From Gordonia soli NBRC 108243 (GTDB lineage Bacteria; Actinomycetota; Actinomycetes; Mycobacteriales; Mycobacteriaceae): a DNA stretch of 64,000 nucleotides. The position numbers and the translations under genes were made by a program. The stretch is taken from positions 186,001-250,000 of the forward strand of contig NZ_BANX01000008.1 in the NCBI RefSeq assembly GCF_000334455.1, written 5' to 3'. Below the pieces are notes generated by a model that was not told where the DNA came from, did not search any database, and saw only the letters and a program-made list of their open reading frames with translations. This document shows positions 52,492 to 61,285 of this stretch, one piece after another (positions within the stretch are counted from its first letter, which is position 1; each line of letters starts with the position of its first letter).

Positions 52492-53259
52492 TCAGTCCGT
52501 GATCAGGTCGTACGAGAGTTTCCCGACCATCACCAGCACCACCGCGAGCAGCACCCAGCGGACGAATGAACTGCCCCGGCCGAGTGCCATGTGCGCACCG
52601 ACCTGGGCACCGGCGATGTTGGCGACGGCCAGCCCCAGTCCGAGCAGCCAGAGGATGTGCCCGCCCAAACCGAAGACGACGAGCGCCCCGAGGTTGGTGC
52701 CGGTGTTGATGACCTTCGCCCGTGCCGAACTCTCCAGGAACCCGGTGCCGACGAGGGCGGTCAGCGTGATGATCAGGAAGGTCCCGGTGCCGGGTCCCAT
52801 CACACCGTCGTAGAACGCGACCACCACGCCCGCCACCAGGAGGCCGACCAATTTTGATGTGCGAGAACGGGTCTGCAGGGTCGCCGACCCGAAGTCGGGC
52901 TTGCAGACGACGAAGATCCCCACCGCGACGAGGAGTCCGAGGACGATCGGGGTGAATGCCTCGGTGGGGAGTCGGCTGGCCACATAGGCGCCGGCTCCCG
53001 AGGAGAGCACCGCGAGGACGAACACGGGCGCGAGGGTCCTGGCATCCAGCCGGACCTTTCGCGCATAGGCGACGGCGGCCGAGGCGGTGCCGAACACCGC
53101 AGCGAACTTGTTGGTGCCCAGGGCCGTTGCCGTGGGCAGGCCGGGATAGGCGATCAGCATCGCCGGGATCAGGACGAGCCCGCCCCCGCCGACGACGGCG
53201 TCGACCCAGCCGGCCATCGCCGCCGCGACGATCAGCAAGACGATGTCGGCGGTCGACAA
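52492..53259 (-). CDS. TSUP family transporter (sulfite exporter TauE/SafE)
   Basis: 255 residues with about eight hydrophobic helices in two symmetric halves. 'GWVDAVVGGGGLVLIPAMLIAYPGLPTATALGTNKFAAVFGTASAAVAYARK' near residues 18-70 is the TauE/SafE signature; 'LVGLLVAGVVVAFYDGVMGPGTGTFLIITL' begins the second repeat. Family members export sulfite, sulfoacetate or related anions. The likely start is TTG 53259, only 3 bp after the RidA stop and directly after an AGGAG, so start choice is uncertain. It sits downstream of RidA on the same strand, so probably one operon. Confidence 0.88.
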   Translation of the reverse strand: MSTADIVLLIVAAAMAGWVDAVVGGGGLVLIPAMLIAYPGLPTATALGTNKFAAVFGTASAAVAYARKVRLDARTLAPVFVLAVLSSGAGAYVASRLPTEAFTPIVLGLLVAVGIFVVCKPDFGSATLQTRSRTSKLVGLLVAGVVVAFYDGVMGPGTGTFLIITLTALVGTGFLESSARAKVINTGTNLGALVVFGLGGHILWLLGLGLAVANIAGAQVGAHMALGRGSSFVRWVLLAVVLVMVGKLSYDLITD

Positions 53260-53262
53260 CTC

Positions 53263-53763
53263 CTAGCTGACTTCGGCGGCGCCGGCCTCGGTGGTGCTGA
53301 CCTCGACGATCAGCTCGACCTCGACGGGTGCGCCGAGCGGCAGTTCGGAGACACCGACGGCCGATCGCGCGTGGGCGCCTGCCTCGCCGAAGATCTCACC
53401 GAGGAGGTCGGAAGCACCGTTGATCACCTGCGGCTGGCCGGTGAAGCCGGGTGCGGACGCCACGAACCCGACCACTTTGACGATCCGGACGATCGAGTCG
53501 AGTCCGACGAGGGCGTCGACGGCGGCGAGCGCGTTCAGTGCGCATTGGCGTGCAGCGGCGGTGGCGGCCTCGGGCGTCACGACGCCCTCGGCGCCCTCAC
53601 TGACCTTGCCCCGCACGTCGAGGCGTCCGTCGATGACCGGGACCTGACCCGCGGTGTAGACCAGGTTTCCGGTGCGGACGGCGGGGACGTAGCTCGCGAC
53701 GGGCGCGACCACACCGGGCAGCGCGATACCGAGTTCGCCGAGTCGTTCGGTCCAGGTCGCCAC
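53263..53763 (-). CDS. RidA family protein (Rid/YjgF)
   Basis: 166 residues. RidA proteins hydrolyse reactive enamines and imines from amino-acid metabolism. Family segments 'ASYVPAVRTGNLVYTAGQVPVIDG' and 'ARSAVGVSELPLGAPVEVELIVEV' are present; the catalytic Arg is usually in a late SRxxV motif, here HARSAVGV at about 137-144. A GTG 53763 start follows the DUF4177-like gene by 2 bp, with GAAGGG just before its stop. Matches Rv3678c. The 30 C-terminal residues beyond the core are extended. Confidence 0.88.
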   Translation of the reverse strand: MATWTERLGELGIALPGVVAPVASYVPAVRTGNLVYTAGQVPVIDGRLDVRGKVSEGAEGVVTPEAATAAARQCALNALAAVDALVGLDSIVRIVKVVGFVASAPGFTGQPQVINGASDLLGEIFGEAGAHARSAVGVSELPLGAPVEVELIVEVSTTEAGAAEVS

Positions 53764-53765
53764 GA

Positions 53766-53930
53766 TCAGCCCTTCGGACGCTTCAGGTAGGCGACGTGCT
53801 GCTCACCGGTCGGACCGGGCAGGACGCTGACGAGTTCCCAACCGTCGGAGCCCCACTGGTCCAGGATCTGCTTGGTCGCATGGGTCAGCAGCGGCACCGT
53901 CACGTACTCCCAGGCGGTCACTTCACTCAT
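53766..53930 (-). CDS. Small DUF4177-like protein
   Basis: 54 residues: MSEVTAWEYVTVPLLTHATK, then 'ILDQWGSDGWELVSVLPG' and 'QHVAYLKRPKG'. The W-E-Y-VTVP start and the DGWELVSV-x-Y-LKRP pattern are those of DUF4177, a small beta-rich family seen in many bacteria. TAGGCT (minus strand, 53942-53937) is 6 nt before ATG 53930, suggesting a leaderless mRNA; the RidA start follows 2 bp after the stop, so these two and the TSUP gene may form an operon. Too short for usual ORF cutoffs, so easily missed; position matches a small gene annotated in M. tuberculosis between Rv3678c and Rv3679. Confidence 0.8.
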   Translation of the reverse strand: MSEVTAWEYVTVPLLTHATKQILDQWGSDGWELVSVLPGPTGEQHVAYLKRPKG

Positions 53931-54090
53931 GCGGCAAGCCTAGCCGGTGCCGGAGTCGGTGCGAGGCGTGCCGGGGAGTCGGGGTGATCGCGCGGCGGAG
54001 TGGAGCGAAGAACTCGCGTGCCGCAGTTGCCGTCGCCGCGCCATCCGACATCACACCCGATGCGGCGGGAGGGGCCGATATGGTGAGGCC

Positions 54091-55149
54091 GTGGTCAATG
54101 AGACAGTCCCGGATGGTCGCGGTCCCGGAGCCGAGGTCCCCGACGCCGCCGGGGTGCACGTGAACCTCTGGCCGGAAGTGGCCGCCCGCGCGCGGCTGCA
54201 CTTCGTCTCCGGCAAGGGCGGTACCGGCAAGACGACCGTCGCCGCCGCCATCGCGCTCGCGTTGGCGGCCGACGGCAAGAAGGTGTTGCTGGTCGAGTGC
54301 GAAGGCCGCCAGGGCATCGCACAGCTCTTCGACATCCCACCGCTGCCGCCCACCGACACCCGGATCGCGACGGCCGAGGGTGGTGGCGAGGTCTCGGCGT
54401 TGGCGATCGACATCGAGCATGCGCTCCTCGAGTATCTCGACATGTTCTACAACCTCGGCTTCGCCGGACGTGCGATGCGGCGTATCGGAGCGATCGACTT
54501 CGTGACGACCGTGGCACCCGGCCTCCGCGACGTCTTGCTGACCGGCAAGATCAAGGAGCGCGTCGTCCACTCCGACAAGTCGGGAAAGCAGGTCTACGAC
54601 GCGGTGGTCGTCGACTCGCCGCCCACGGGGCGAATCGGCAACTTCCTCGACGTCACGCAGGCGATGGCCGACCTCACCAAGACCGGCCCGATCCGCAATC
54701 AGAGCGACGGTGTGGTTCAACTGTTGCACTCCGCGGACACCGTCATCCATCTGGTCACCCTGCTCGAGGCGATGCCCATCCAGGAGACCATCGAGGCCGT
54801 CGGCGAACTCCAGAGCAAGGACCTCACGGTCGGCAGCCTGATCATCAACCGCGTCAGCACGCCGCATCTGCCAGCCGACGCGGTCGACGAGATCGCCGAG
54901 GGACGGATCGACGCCGAGCGGATCCAGGCGTCGGTGACCGGTGCCGGGATCACCCTGGCCGACTCCGATCTGGCCGGACTGTTGACCGAGACCATCGAGC
55001 ACGCGACTCGTCTGCAGGCGCAGCAGATCGCGAAGGCCCAGCTGGACGAGGTCGACGTCCCGACACTCGAGTTGCCCGCGCTGGGAGAGGGCATCGACCT
55101 CGGTTCGATCTACGAACTGGCCGAACTGCTGCAGAAAGCAGGTGCATGA
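54091..55149 (+). CDS. Get3/ArsA-like ATPase A (BagA, Rv3679-like)
   Basis: 352 residues from GTG 54091; TATGGT at 54079-54084 lies 6 nt upstream, so leaderless. The deviant Walker [17 protein letters not shown] near residue 38 has the signature Lys of ArsA/Get3 ATPases. [15 protein letters not shown] and [23 protein letters not shown] are switch motifs, and '[23 protein letters not shown]' precedes them. With the next gene it forms a heterodimer described in M. tuberculosis as Bacterial Get3-like A/B, linked to envelope lipids. It lacks the Cys pair of true arsenite pumps. ATGA overlap with the partner gene. Confidence 0.92.
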   Translation: MVNETVPDGRGPGAEVPDAAGVHVNLWPEVAARARLHFVSGKGGTGKTTVAAAIALALAADGKKVLLVECEGRQGIAQLFDIPPLPPTDTRIATAEGGGEVSALAIDIEHALLEYLDMFYNLGFAGRAMRRIGAIDFVTTVAPGLRDVLLTGKIKERVVHSDKSGKQVYDAVVVDSPPTGRIGNFLDVTQAMADLTKTGPIRNQSDGVVQLLHSADTVIHLVTLLEAMPIQETIEAVGELQSKDLTVGSLIINRVSTPHLPADAVDEIAEGRIDAERIQASVTGAGITLADSDLAGLLTETIEHATRLQAQQIAKAQLDEVDVPTLELPALGEGIDLGSIYELAELLQKAGA

Positions 55150-56258
55150 TGCCGGTCGACCTCAAGATGGGTGCGGTCCTGACCGATCCCGGGACACGGG
55201 TGGTCATCTGCTGTGGCGCCGGCGGTGTCGGCAAGACGACCACCGCCGCCGCGATGGCCCTCTATGCGGCCGAGCACGGCCGACGGGTCGCGGTGCTGAC
55301 CATCGACCCCGCGCGCCGACTCGCACAGTCCCTCGGGATGTCGGAGCTGACCAACGATCCGCAACCGGTGGTCGTGGACGACGTCTCCGGAGCGGGCAAC
55401 GGGTCCCTCGACGCCATGATGTTGGACATGCGCCGGACGTTCGACGAGATGGTCATCGAGTATTCGACGCCCGATCGCGCCGCCGCCATCATGGACAACG
55501 CGTTCTATCAGACGGTCGCGTCGTCCTTCTCCGGCACGCAGGAGTACATGGCGATGGAGAAGCTCGGCAAGCTCCTCGAACAGGACCGCTGGGACCTCAT
55601 CATCGTCGACACCCCGCCGTCCCGGAACGCCCTTGACTTCCTCGACGCCCCGGCGCGGCTGGGCTCGTTCCTGTCCGGACGGCTGATGAAGGTACTGGTC
55701 GGCGGTGGACGCGGTGTCGGACGTGTGGTGACGGGTGCGATGAGCCTCGCCATGCGCGGTGTCTCGACGATCGTCGGAGGCGACACGCTGCGCGACGTCG
55801 CGACCTTCGTCCAGTCACTCGATTCGATGTTCGGCGGGTTCCAGGATCGTGCGGCAAAGACATATGCGCTGCTGAAGCAGCCGGGTACGCAGTTCGTCGT
55901 GGTCGCCGCGGCCGAACCGGACGCGCTGCGCGAGGCCGCCTTCTTCGTCGACCGGCTGTCCGAGGAGACCATGCCGCTCGCAGGTCTGGTGCTCAACCGG
56001 ACCCATCCGAACCTGACGTCGATCTCGGAGTCGTCGGCGCGAGCTGCCCTGGAGACCGTCGACGACGAGCTGACCACCGGCGTGCTCCGCATCCATGCCG
56101 AACGCGCCGCCACCGGGAAGCGCGAACTGCATCTGCTGCAACGGTTCACGGCGGCTCATCCGGCCGTCCCGATAGTCGGCGTGCCGGCGTTGCCGTTCGA
56201 GGTCGCCGACGTCCGGGCACTGCAGGCCGTGGCCGAGCAGATCACCGGCCGCGGCTGA
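55146..56258 (+). CDS. Get3/ArsA-like ATPase B (BagB, Rv3680-like)
   Basis: 370 residues from ATG 55146, overlapping the stop of the upstream gene by 4 nt. Walker A is [18 protein letters not shown] near residue 22; GAGGVGKTT lacks the extra deviant Lys seen in BagA. Switch I '[16 protein letters not shown]' and switch II '[19 protein letters not shown]' are present, and a hydrophobic client-groove-like region '[36 protein letters not shown]' near 175-215. It is the partner of BagA and the operon precedes whiB4, as in M. tuberculosis. A role in lipid or membrane-protein handling is inferred from the family. Confidence 0.92.
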   Translation: MMPVDLKMGAVLTDPGTRVVICCGAGGVGKTTTAAAMALYAAEHGRRVAVLTIDPARRLAQSLGMSELTNDPQPVVVDDVSGAGNGSLDAMMLDMRRTFDEMVIEYSTPDRAAAIMDNAFYQTVASSFSGTQEYMAMEKLGKLLEQDRWDLIIVDTPPSRNALDFLDAPARLGSFLSGRLMKVLVGGGRGVGRVVTGAMSLAMRGVSTIVGGDTLRDVATFVQSLDSMFGGFQDRAAKTYALLKQPGTQFVVVAAAEPDALREAAFFVDRLSEETMPLAGLVLNRTHPNLTSISESSARAALETVDDELTTGVLRIHAERAATGKRELHLLQRFTAAHPAVPIVGVPALPFEVADVRALQAVAEQITGRG

Positions 56259-56282
56259 TCCGGTGGTGCAGGCGAAGCTGCG

Positions 56283-56615
56283 CTAGACGGCGTCGGCGTG
56301 CTGGCGCCGACGCTGGGCCTCGAAGAACGACGCCCACGAGGTGACCTCGGGATGCTGCCGCAGCAATGCGCGACGCTGACGCTCGGTCATGCCACCCCAC
56401 ACACCGAACTCCACGCGGTTGTCGAGGGCATCCGCGCCACATTCGAGCTGGACCGGGCAGTGCCGGCAGATGGTCGCGGCCTTGCGCTGAGCCGCGCCGC
56501 GGACGAACAGATCGTCGGGGTTCCCGCCTCGGCACCGTGCCTGTGCGACCCAGGTCAACCGAGCTTCGCCGTTGACTACTTCTCCGGTCGGAACGCCTAT
56601 CGCTGCTGTCGTCAT
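56283..56615 (-). CDS. whiB4: WhiB-family redox-responsive regulator, WhiB4
   Basis: 110 residues from ATG 56615 (MTTAAIGVPTG). The four iron-sulfur cysteines are in WVAQARCRGG, ICRHCPVQLEC (Cys-X2-Cys-X5-Cys). The WhiB turn GVWGGMTERQRRALLRQHPEV near 78-98 follows. The C terminus 'FFEAQRRRQHADAV' is basic and probably binds DNA. WhiB4 senses oxygen and nitric oxide through its [4Fe-4S] cluster and controls antioxidant genes. Position between BagB and ponA2 matches Rv3681c. Confidence 0.93.
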   Translation of the reverse strand: MTTAAIGVPTGEVVNGEARLTWVAQARCRGGNPDDLFVRGAAQRKAATICRHCPVQLECGADALDNRVEFGVWGGMTERQRRALLRQHPEVTSWASFFEAQRRRQHADAV

Positions 56616-56916
56616 CCGCCGAACCCCTGTCTGTCGTGTCGGTTCGCGGTCCCCTGCGGGACCCGATCTATGAGGGTGCGCACCACCTGGACAAATCCGC
56701 TCGCCACGCCACTTTTGAGACGGATTGTTACGTGAGTCACATTCTGCACTCAATTTAGGGATCTGTGTATGACGACGCAACCCCTAGCGCGAAGAAACTG
56801 GCACAGCCGTGCAAACAGAGCTCATCAGCGCAGGTCAGCGGTTCGATAACGGTTCGTACACCTCGACGGGCGCGCGGTCCGGCCCTGGAGACGGGTTGCC
56901 ACGTATCCTGTTGCTC
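56616..56916. other. Intergenic region between whiB4 and ponA2
   Basis: 301 bp, divergent. It carries the whiB4 promoter (56725-56753, minus strand) and the ponA2 -10 (TATCCT at 56904-56909). GTGAGTCAC at 56732-56740 is a short palindrome within the whiB4 promoter spacer. No gene is seen; the frame open to 56809 upstream of ponA2 is not conserved in my recollection of PonA2 proteins. Confidence 0.5.
56725..56753 (-). promoter_or_regulatory. Promoter of whiB4
   Basis: On the minus strand, -35 TTGAGT (56753-56748) and -10 TAACAA (56730-56725) are separated by exactly 17 bp. The spacer contains the palindrome GTGAGTCAC, a possible operator. The untranslated leader would be about 105 nt. Confidence 0.55.
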
Positions 56917-59370
56917 GTGCCGATCTCGAAGAAATTGTGGCCACTTGCAGGAAGCTGCCTCCTCGCCGGTGTCCTCGTCGCCGGAATGCTGTTCCCCGTG
57001 GCCAGCGGCCTGGGAGTGGTCTCCAACCGGGCTGCCTCCGCGGTCGAGAACGTCTCGTCGGAGCTTCTGAACGGGACGCTCCCCGAGGTGTCGACGATGA
57101 CCGACGCCGACGGCAAGCCCATCGCGGTGCTCTACGACCAGTTCCGGTATCAGGTCGGCTACAACGACATCTCGCCGGACATGATCCGCGCGATCATCTC
57201 GATCGAGGACCGGCGCTTCCTCGAGCACGACGGCGTCGACTGGAAGGGCACCATCCGCGCGGCCCTGAAGAACTCGTCGTCGGGCGAGGTCCAGCAGGGC
57301 GCGTCGACGCTGGATCAGCAGTACATCAAGAACTATCAGCTGTTGGTGTTGGCACGCACCGAAGCCGATCGTCAGGCAGCCATCGAGACCACCCCCGCCC
57401 GCAAGCTCCGCGAGGTCCGGATGGCCCTCACCATGGAGCAGTCGCTGACCGAACAGGCCAAGCGCGACAAGGGACTCGACGACGCCGCAGCCAAGCAGGA
57501 GGCCAAGAAGCAGATCGTCACGCGCTACCTGAACGTGGTGCCGTTCGGCAACAACGCCTACGGCATCGAGGCGGCCGCGCAGACCTACTTCGGACGGTCG
57601 GCGAAGGATCTCACGATCGGACAGTCGGCGATGTTGGCCGGGATGGTGCAGTCGAGTTCTGCGCTGGATCCGTACAACAACCCCGAGGCGTCGCTCGAGC
57701 GTCGGAACGTCGTGCTGGACACGATGATCGATAATTTCCCCGACCGCCGCGCCGAGATCGAGAAAGCCAAGGCCAGTCCGCTCGGCGTGCTGCCGCGCCC
57801 GAACACCCCTGCTCAGGGCTGCATCGGCGCCGGCAACAACGGCTTCTTCTGCGACTACGCGCTGCAGTTCCTGGCCGAGAACGGGATCTCCCGCAACTCG
57901 GTCCTGCGCGGTGGTTACGTCATCCGCACGACGCTCGACCCGGCCGTCCAGCGGTCGACGGTGCGCGCAGTCCAGGACCAGGCGAGCCCGACCGCCGACG
58001 GTGTCGCGAACGTGATGAGTGCGATCCGTCCCGGCAAGCGCTCCCACGATGTGCTGGCGATGTCGTCGAGCCGCAACTACGGGCTCAACCTGAACGCAGG
58101 CGAGACCATGCAGCCACAGCCGTTCTCGCTCGTCGGTGACGGCGCGGGATCGGTGTTCAAGATCTTCACCGTCGCCGCGGCGATGGAGAAGGGCCTCGGC
58201 GCGGGCTCCTCGATCCCGGTCCCGTCGAGCGTGGCCGTCGAGGGCATGGGCAACAGCGGCGGCTCCAACGGCTGTCCCGCCAACTCCTACTGCGTCAAGA
58301 ACGACGGCAAGTACCCCGCGTCGATGTCCATCACCAATGCCCTTGCGCAGTCCCCGAACACCGCGTTCGTAAAGCTCTTGCAGCAGGTCGGTGTGAAGCC
58401 GGCAGTCGACATGTCGGTGCGATTGGGTCTGCGGACCTACAACGCGCCCGGCTCGTCGGGCTACGGCGACAAGAGCGTCGCGCAGTACGTCAAGGACGGC
58501 AACCTCGGTTCGTTCACCCTCGGCCCCACTCCGGTGAACGGGTTGGAGTTGTCCAACGTCGCCGCCACGATCGCGTCCGGTGGAACCTGGTGCCCGCCGA
58601 ACCCGATCGCATCGATCAGCACCATCAAGCGCGACAAGTACGGCAACCCGGTGGTCGGTCCGGACAACCGGCCCGCGCTCACCGCGGTGCCGTTCACCGC
58701 ACCGAAGTGCGAGCAGGTCGTCGAGGAGGGACTGGCCAACACCCTCGCCAACGCGATGAGCAAGGACGACCAGGGTGGCGGCACCTCGGCTGCGGCCGCG
58801 GGATCGCAGGGCTGGAGCCTCCCGGCGTCGGGTAAGACCGGCACCACCGAGGCACACCGCTCGTCGGCGTTCCTGGGATTCACCAACCAGATCGCCGGGT
58901 CGGCGTACGTCTACAACGACGGCCCGACCCCGTCCGGTGTCTGCACCTCGCCGCTGCGCCAGTGCTACGACGGCAATCTCTACGGCGGTATGGAGCCCGC
59001 CCGCACCTGGTACGAGGCGATGAACCCGGTCGCGACCAAGTTCGGGCCGGTCCGGCTCCCTCCGATCGACCCGCGCTTCCAGTCGGGCAGTGACCGCGGC
59101 CGCATCCCCGATGTGACGGGGTTGCCCGCGAGCGCCGCGACCTCGCGGCTGCAGGCCGCCGGGTTCAAGGTGAACCAGCTCGACGTCGACAGCGGCCGTC
59201 CGCAGGGCACCGTCGTGTTCACGGCACCGTCGGACTCGGCGATGCCGGGCAGCGTGGTGACCGTGTACGTCAGCAACGGTCGGCGCACTGAAGGCGGCTC
59301 GAACGGTCCGACCCAGACCACCGTGCAGGTGCCCGGTGTCGGACCGGTGGTGATCCAGCTCCCCGGGTGA
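56917..59370 (+). CDS. ponA2: Bifunctional penicillin-binding protein PonA2 with PASTA domain
   Basis: 817 residues from GTG 56917; TATCCT at 56904-56909 lies 7 nt upstream, so leaderless. The start gives MPISKKLWPLAG, close to the mycobacterial N terminus. One membrane helix (LLAGVLVAGMLFPVA). Glycosyltransferase domain: SIEDRRFLEHDGVDWKG with catalytic Glu near residue 95, and QGASTLDQQYIKNYQL. Transpeptidase domain: AGSVFKIFT (SxxK) near 410, SPN in AQSPNTAF near 478, and KTGTTEAHR near 640. A PASTA domain 'IPDVTGLPASAATSRLQAAGFKV' near 730 follows. It polymerises and crosslinks peptidoglycan. Matches Rv3682. Confidence 0.95.
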   Translation: MPISKKLWPLAGSCLLAGVLVAGMLFPVASGLGVVSNRAASAVENVSSELLNGTLPEVSTMTDADGKPIAVLYDQFRYQVGYNDISPDMIRAIISIEDRRFLEHDGVDWKGTIRAALKNSSSGEVQQGASTLDQQYIKNYQLLVLARTEADRQAAIETTPARKLREVRMALTMEQSLTEQAKRDKGLDDAAAKQEAKKQIVTRYLNVVPFGNNAYGIEAAAQTYFGRSAKDLTIGQSAMLAGMVQSSSALDPYNNPEASLERRNVVLDTMIDNFPDRRAEIEKAKASPLGVLPRPNTPAQGCIGAGNNGFFCDYALQFLAENGISRNSVLRGGYVIRTTLDPAVQRSTVRAVQDQASPTADGVANVMSAIRPGKRSHDVLAMSSSRNYGLNLNAGETMQPQPFSLVGDGAGSVFKIFTVAAAMEKGLGAGSSIPVPSSVAVEGMGNSGGSNGCPANSYCVKNDGKYPASMSITNALAQSPNTAFVKLLQQVGVKPAVDMSVRLGLRTYNAPGSSGYGDKSVAQYVKDGNLGSFTLGPTPVNGLELSNVAATIASGGTWCPPNPIASISTIKRDKYGNPVVGPDNRPALTAVPFTAPKCEQVVEEGLANTLANAMSKDDQGGGTSAAAAGSQGWSLPASGKTGTTEAHRSSAFLGFTNQIAGSAYVYNDGPTPSGVCTSPLRQCYDGNLYGGMEPARTWYEAMNPVATKFGPVRLPPIDPRFQSGSDRGRIPDVTGLPASAATSRLQAAGFKVNQLDVDSGRPQGTVVFTAPSDSAMPGSVVTVYVSNGRRTEGGSNGPTQTTVQVPGVGPVVIQLPG

Positions 59371-59410
59371 TGTGACAGCCCGGCGCTGCGATCGTGCGTA
59401 TCCTGGTTTG

Positions 59411-60412
59411 ATGCTCCACACCGACCAGATCATCGCCTCCGTCCGGTCGCGGGAGGGCCGGGTTCCGTCGGGCGTCGCCCGCGTACTGGGAGCTGCCGCC
59501 GGCGCGGCGGCCGCAGGCCTCTTCTACTCGACTGTGATCGAGCGCAACGCCTTCACGCTGCGACACTCCACGCTGCCCGTCCTCGAGCCGGGCGCGACGC
59601 CGCTACGTGTGCTGCACATCAGCGATCTGCACATGACACCCAACCAGCACCTCAAGCAGGCCTGGGTGTCCGAACTCGAGGCGCTGGAGCCCGATCTGGT
59701 GATCAACACCGGCGACAACCTGGCCCACCCGCAGGCTGTGCCGTCGGTGATCCAGTCCCTGGGCGGTCTGCTCTCCCGGCCCGGACTCTTTGTCTTCGGG
59801 TCCAACGACTACTTCGGGCCGACCGCGAAGAACCCGCTCAAGTACTTCGACAAGAACCACGAGCGTCGGCACGGCGAGCCGTTGCCATGGCAGGATCTGC
59901 GCGCTGCGTTCACTGAGCGCGGCTGGCTCGATGCGACCCACACGGTGCGTGAACTCGAGGTCGCCGGCGTGCGGGTGGTAGCGGCGGGTGTCGACGATCC
60001 GCACCTGCAGCGCGACCGGTACGAGACAGTCGAGGGTCGGCCCAACCCGCTGGCCCATCTGCGACTCGGGCTCACCCACTCGCCGGAGCCCCGCGTGCTC
60101 GACCGGTTCGCCGCCGACGGCTACGACCTGACGCTCGCCGGCCACACCCACGGGGGCCAGCTGTGCCTGCCTTTCTTCGGGGCGCTGGTCACCAACTGCG
60201 AGCTCGACCGGTCTCGGGTCAAGGGTGTCTCCAACTGGGGGTCGACCATGAAGCTGCACGTCAGCGCAGGTCTCGGTACATCCCCGTACGCTCCGGCCCG
60301 ATTCTGCTGCCGCCCGGAGGCCAGCCTGCTGACGCTCACCCCGGTCTCCCACGGCGACGCCGACGAATCGGTGGACCAGTCGCTTCCGCAGTTGGCGACC
60401 GAGACCAGCTGA
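59411..60412 (+). CDS. Membrane-anchored metallophosphoesterase (Rv3683-like)
   Basis: 333 residues from ATG 59411; TATCCT at 59399-59404 is 6 nt upstream, a second leaderless start like ponA2. An Ala/Gly hydrophobic stretch (ARVLGAAAGAAAAGLFYSTV) near residues 27-46 anchors it. The calcineurin-like motifs are HISDLHMTP near 75 (GDxxH family's D-x-H), VINTGDNLAHP near 105, VFGSNDYFGP near 135 (GNH replaced by SND, so the usual His is Asp/Tyr; check), and LAGHTHGGQLCLP near 255 (GHxH). Substrate unknown; YkuE/YaeI-like members act on lipid or cyclic nucleotide phosphates. Follows ponA2 by 40 bp. Confidence 0.9.
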   Translation: MLHTDQIIASVRSREGRVPSGVARVLGAAAGAAAAGLFYSTVIERNAFTLRHSTLPVLEPGATPLRVLHISDLHMTPNQHLKQAWVSELEALEPDLVINTGDNLAHPQAVPSVIQSLGGLLSRPGLFVFGSNDYFGPTAKNPLKYFDKNHERRHGEPLPWQDLRAAFTERGWLDATHTVRELEVAGVRVVAAGVDDPHLQRDRYETVEGRPNPLAHLRLGLTHSPEPRVLDRFAADGYDLTLAGHTHGGQLCLPFFGALVTNCELDRSRVKGVSNWGSTMKLHVSAGLGTSPYAPARFCCRPEASLLTLTPVSHGDADESVDQSLPQLATETS

Positions 60413-60529
60413 CGGGGCCGGCACGGGTTGCCGAAGCACCCTGATCTGCGCAGCTGATCGGCCGCGTCGGTTTCGCGGACTCCGTCTCCGCCCTGAATAT
60501 GGCGATCCCGGTTGTGAGAAGCTGCTCGG

Positions 60530-61258
60530 ATGACCAACTCGCAACCGTCCCCGTCGTCGGTCAAGGTGCTCGCCTTCGACACCTTCGGCACGGTGACCGA
60601 TTGGCACACCGGGATCTCCGGGGCCGTGACGGAGACCCTGGGAGACGACCTCGACGCCGGCGCCTTCACACGCGCCTGGCGCACGCGCTACGCCCCCATC
60701 ATGGGCGAGGTCGAGGCAGGTGAGCGCCCGTGGCAAGGCCTCGACGACCTGCAGCGGATCACTGTGCGCGACACCGCCGACGAGTTCGAGGTCGCGATTG
60801 ACGACGACCAGGTCGAGTCGTTGGTCCGTGCCTGGCGCAGCATCCCCGCGTGGCCCGATGCCGCCGACGGTCTCCGTCGGCTCCGCGAGAAGTACACGGT
60901 CGTCGCGCTGAGCAACGGAACCGTCGCACTGCTGACCGAGATGGCCAAGCACAACGACTTCGGCTGGGACTTCATCGGCGGGTCCGACCTGTGGCGCCAC
61001 TACAAGCCCAGTCCCGCAACGTATCGCGGCATCGCCTATCTCTTGGAGGTACCGACGTCGCAGGTGATGATGGTGGCCACCCACCAGAGCGACCTCGACG
61101 CGGCGCGCTCCAACGGACTGCGGACCGCGTTCATCGAGCGCCCGGCCGAATGGGGCGGTCAGCCCAAGGACGACTCCGGGTCACCCGACAACGATCTGCA
61201 CGCGACCGACGTGCACGACCTCGCCGACCAGCTCGGGGTGGCCCGAGCAGAGCGCTGA
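60530..61258 (+). CDS. Haloacid dehalogenase type II
   Basis: 242 residues of the HAD superfamily. Motif I VLAFDTFGTVTDWHTG near residue 13 has the nucleophile Asp (the usual second Asp is Thr, as in dehalogenases), motif II VALSNGTVALL near 125, motif III Lys in WRHYKPSPATYRG near 160, and MMVATHQSDLDAARSNGLRTAFIERPAEWG near 185-213 is the typical HAD type II C-terminal segment. It would hydrolyse 2-haloacids to hydroxyacids, though many homologues act on other substrates. ATG 60530 has GAGAAGC upstream. A short gap and convergent crotonase genes follow. Confidence 0.88.
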   Translation: MTNSQPSPSSVKVLAFDTFGTVTDWHTGISGAVTETLGDDLDAGAFTRAWRTRYAPIMGEVEAGERPWQGLDDLQRITVRDTADEFEVAIDDDQVESLVRAWRSIPAWPDAADGLRRLREKYTVVALSNGTVALLTEMAKHNDFGWDFIGGSDLWRHYKPSPATYRGIAYLLEVPTSQVMMVATHQSDLDAARSNGLRTAFIERPAEWGGQPKDDSGSPDNDLHATDVHDLADQLGVARAER

Positions 61259-61285
61259 GCCGACCGACCTGCCGAGCCGACCGAC

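Noticed and set aside
59603-61084. A 493-codon minus-strand frame over the phosphoesterase and HAD genes
   Set aside because: It runs antisense across two genes with clear catalytic motifs, with no recognisable domain.
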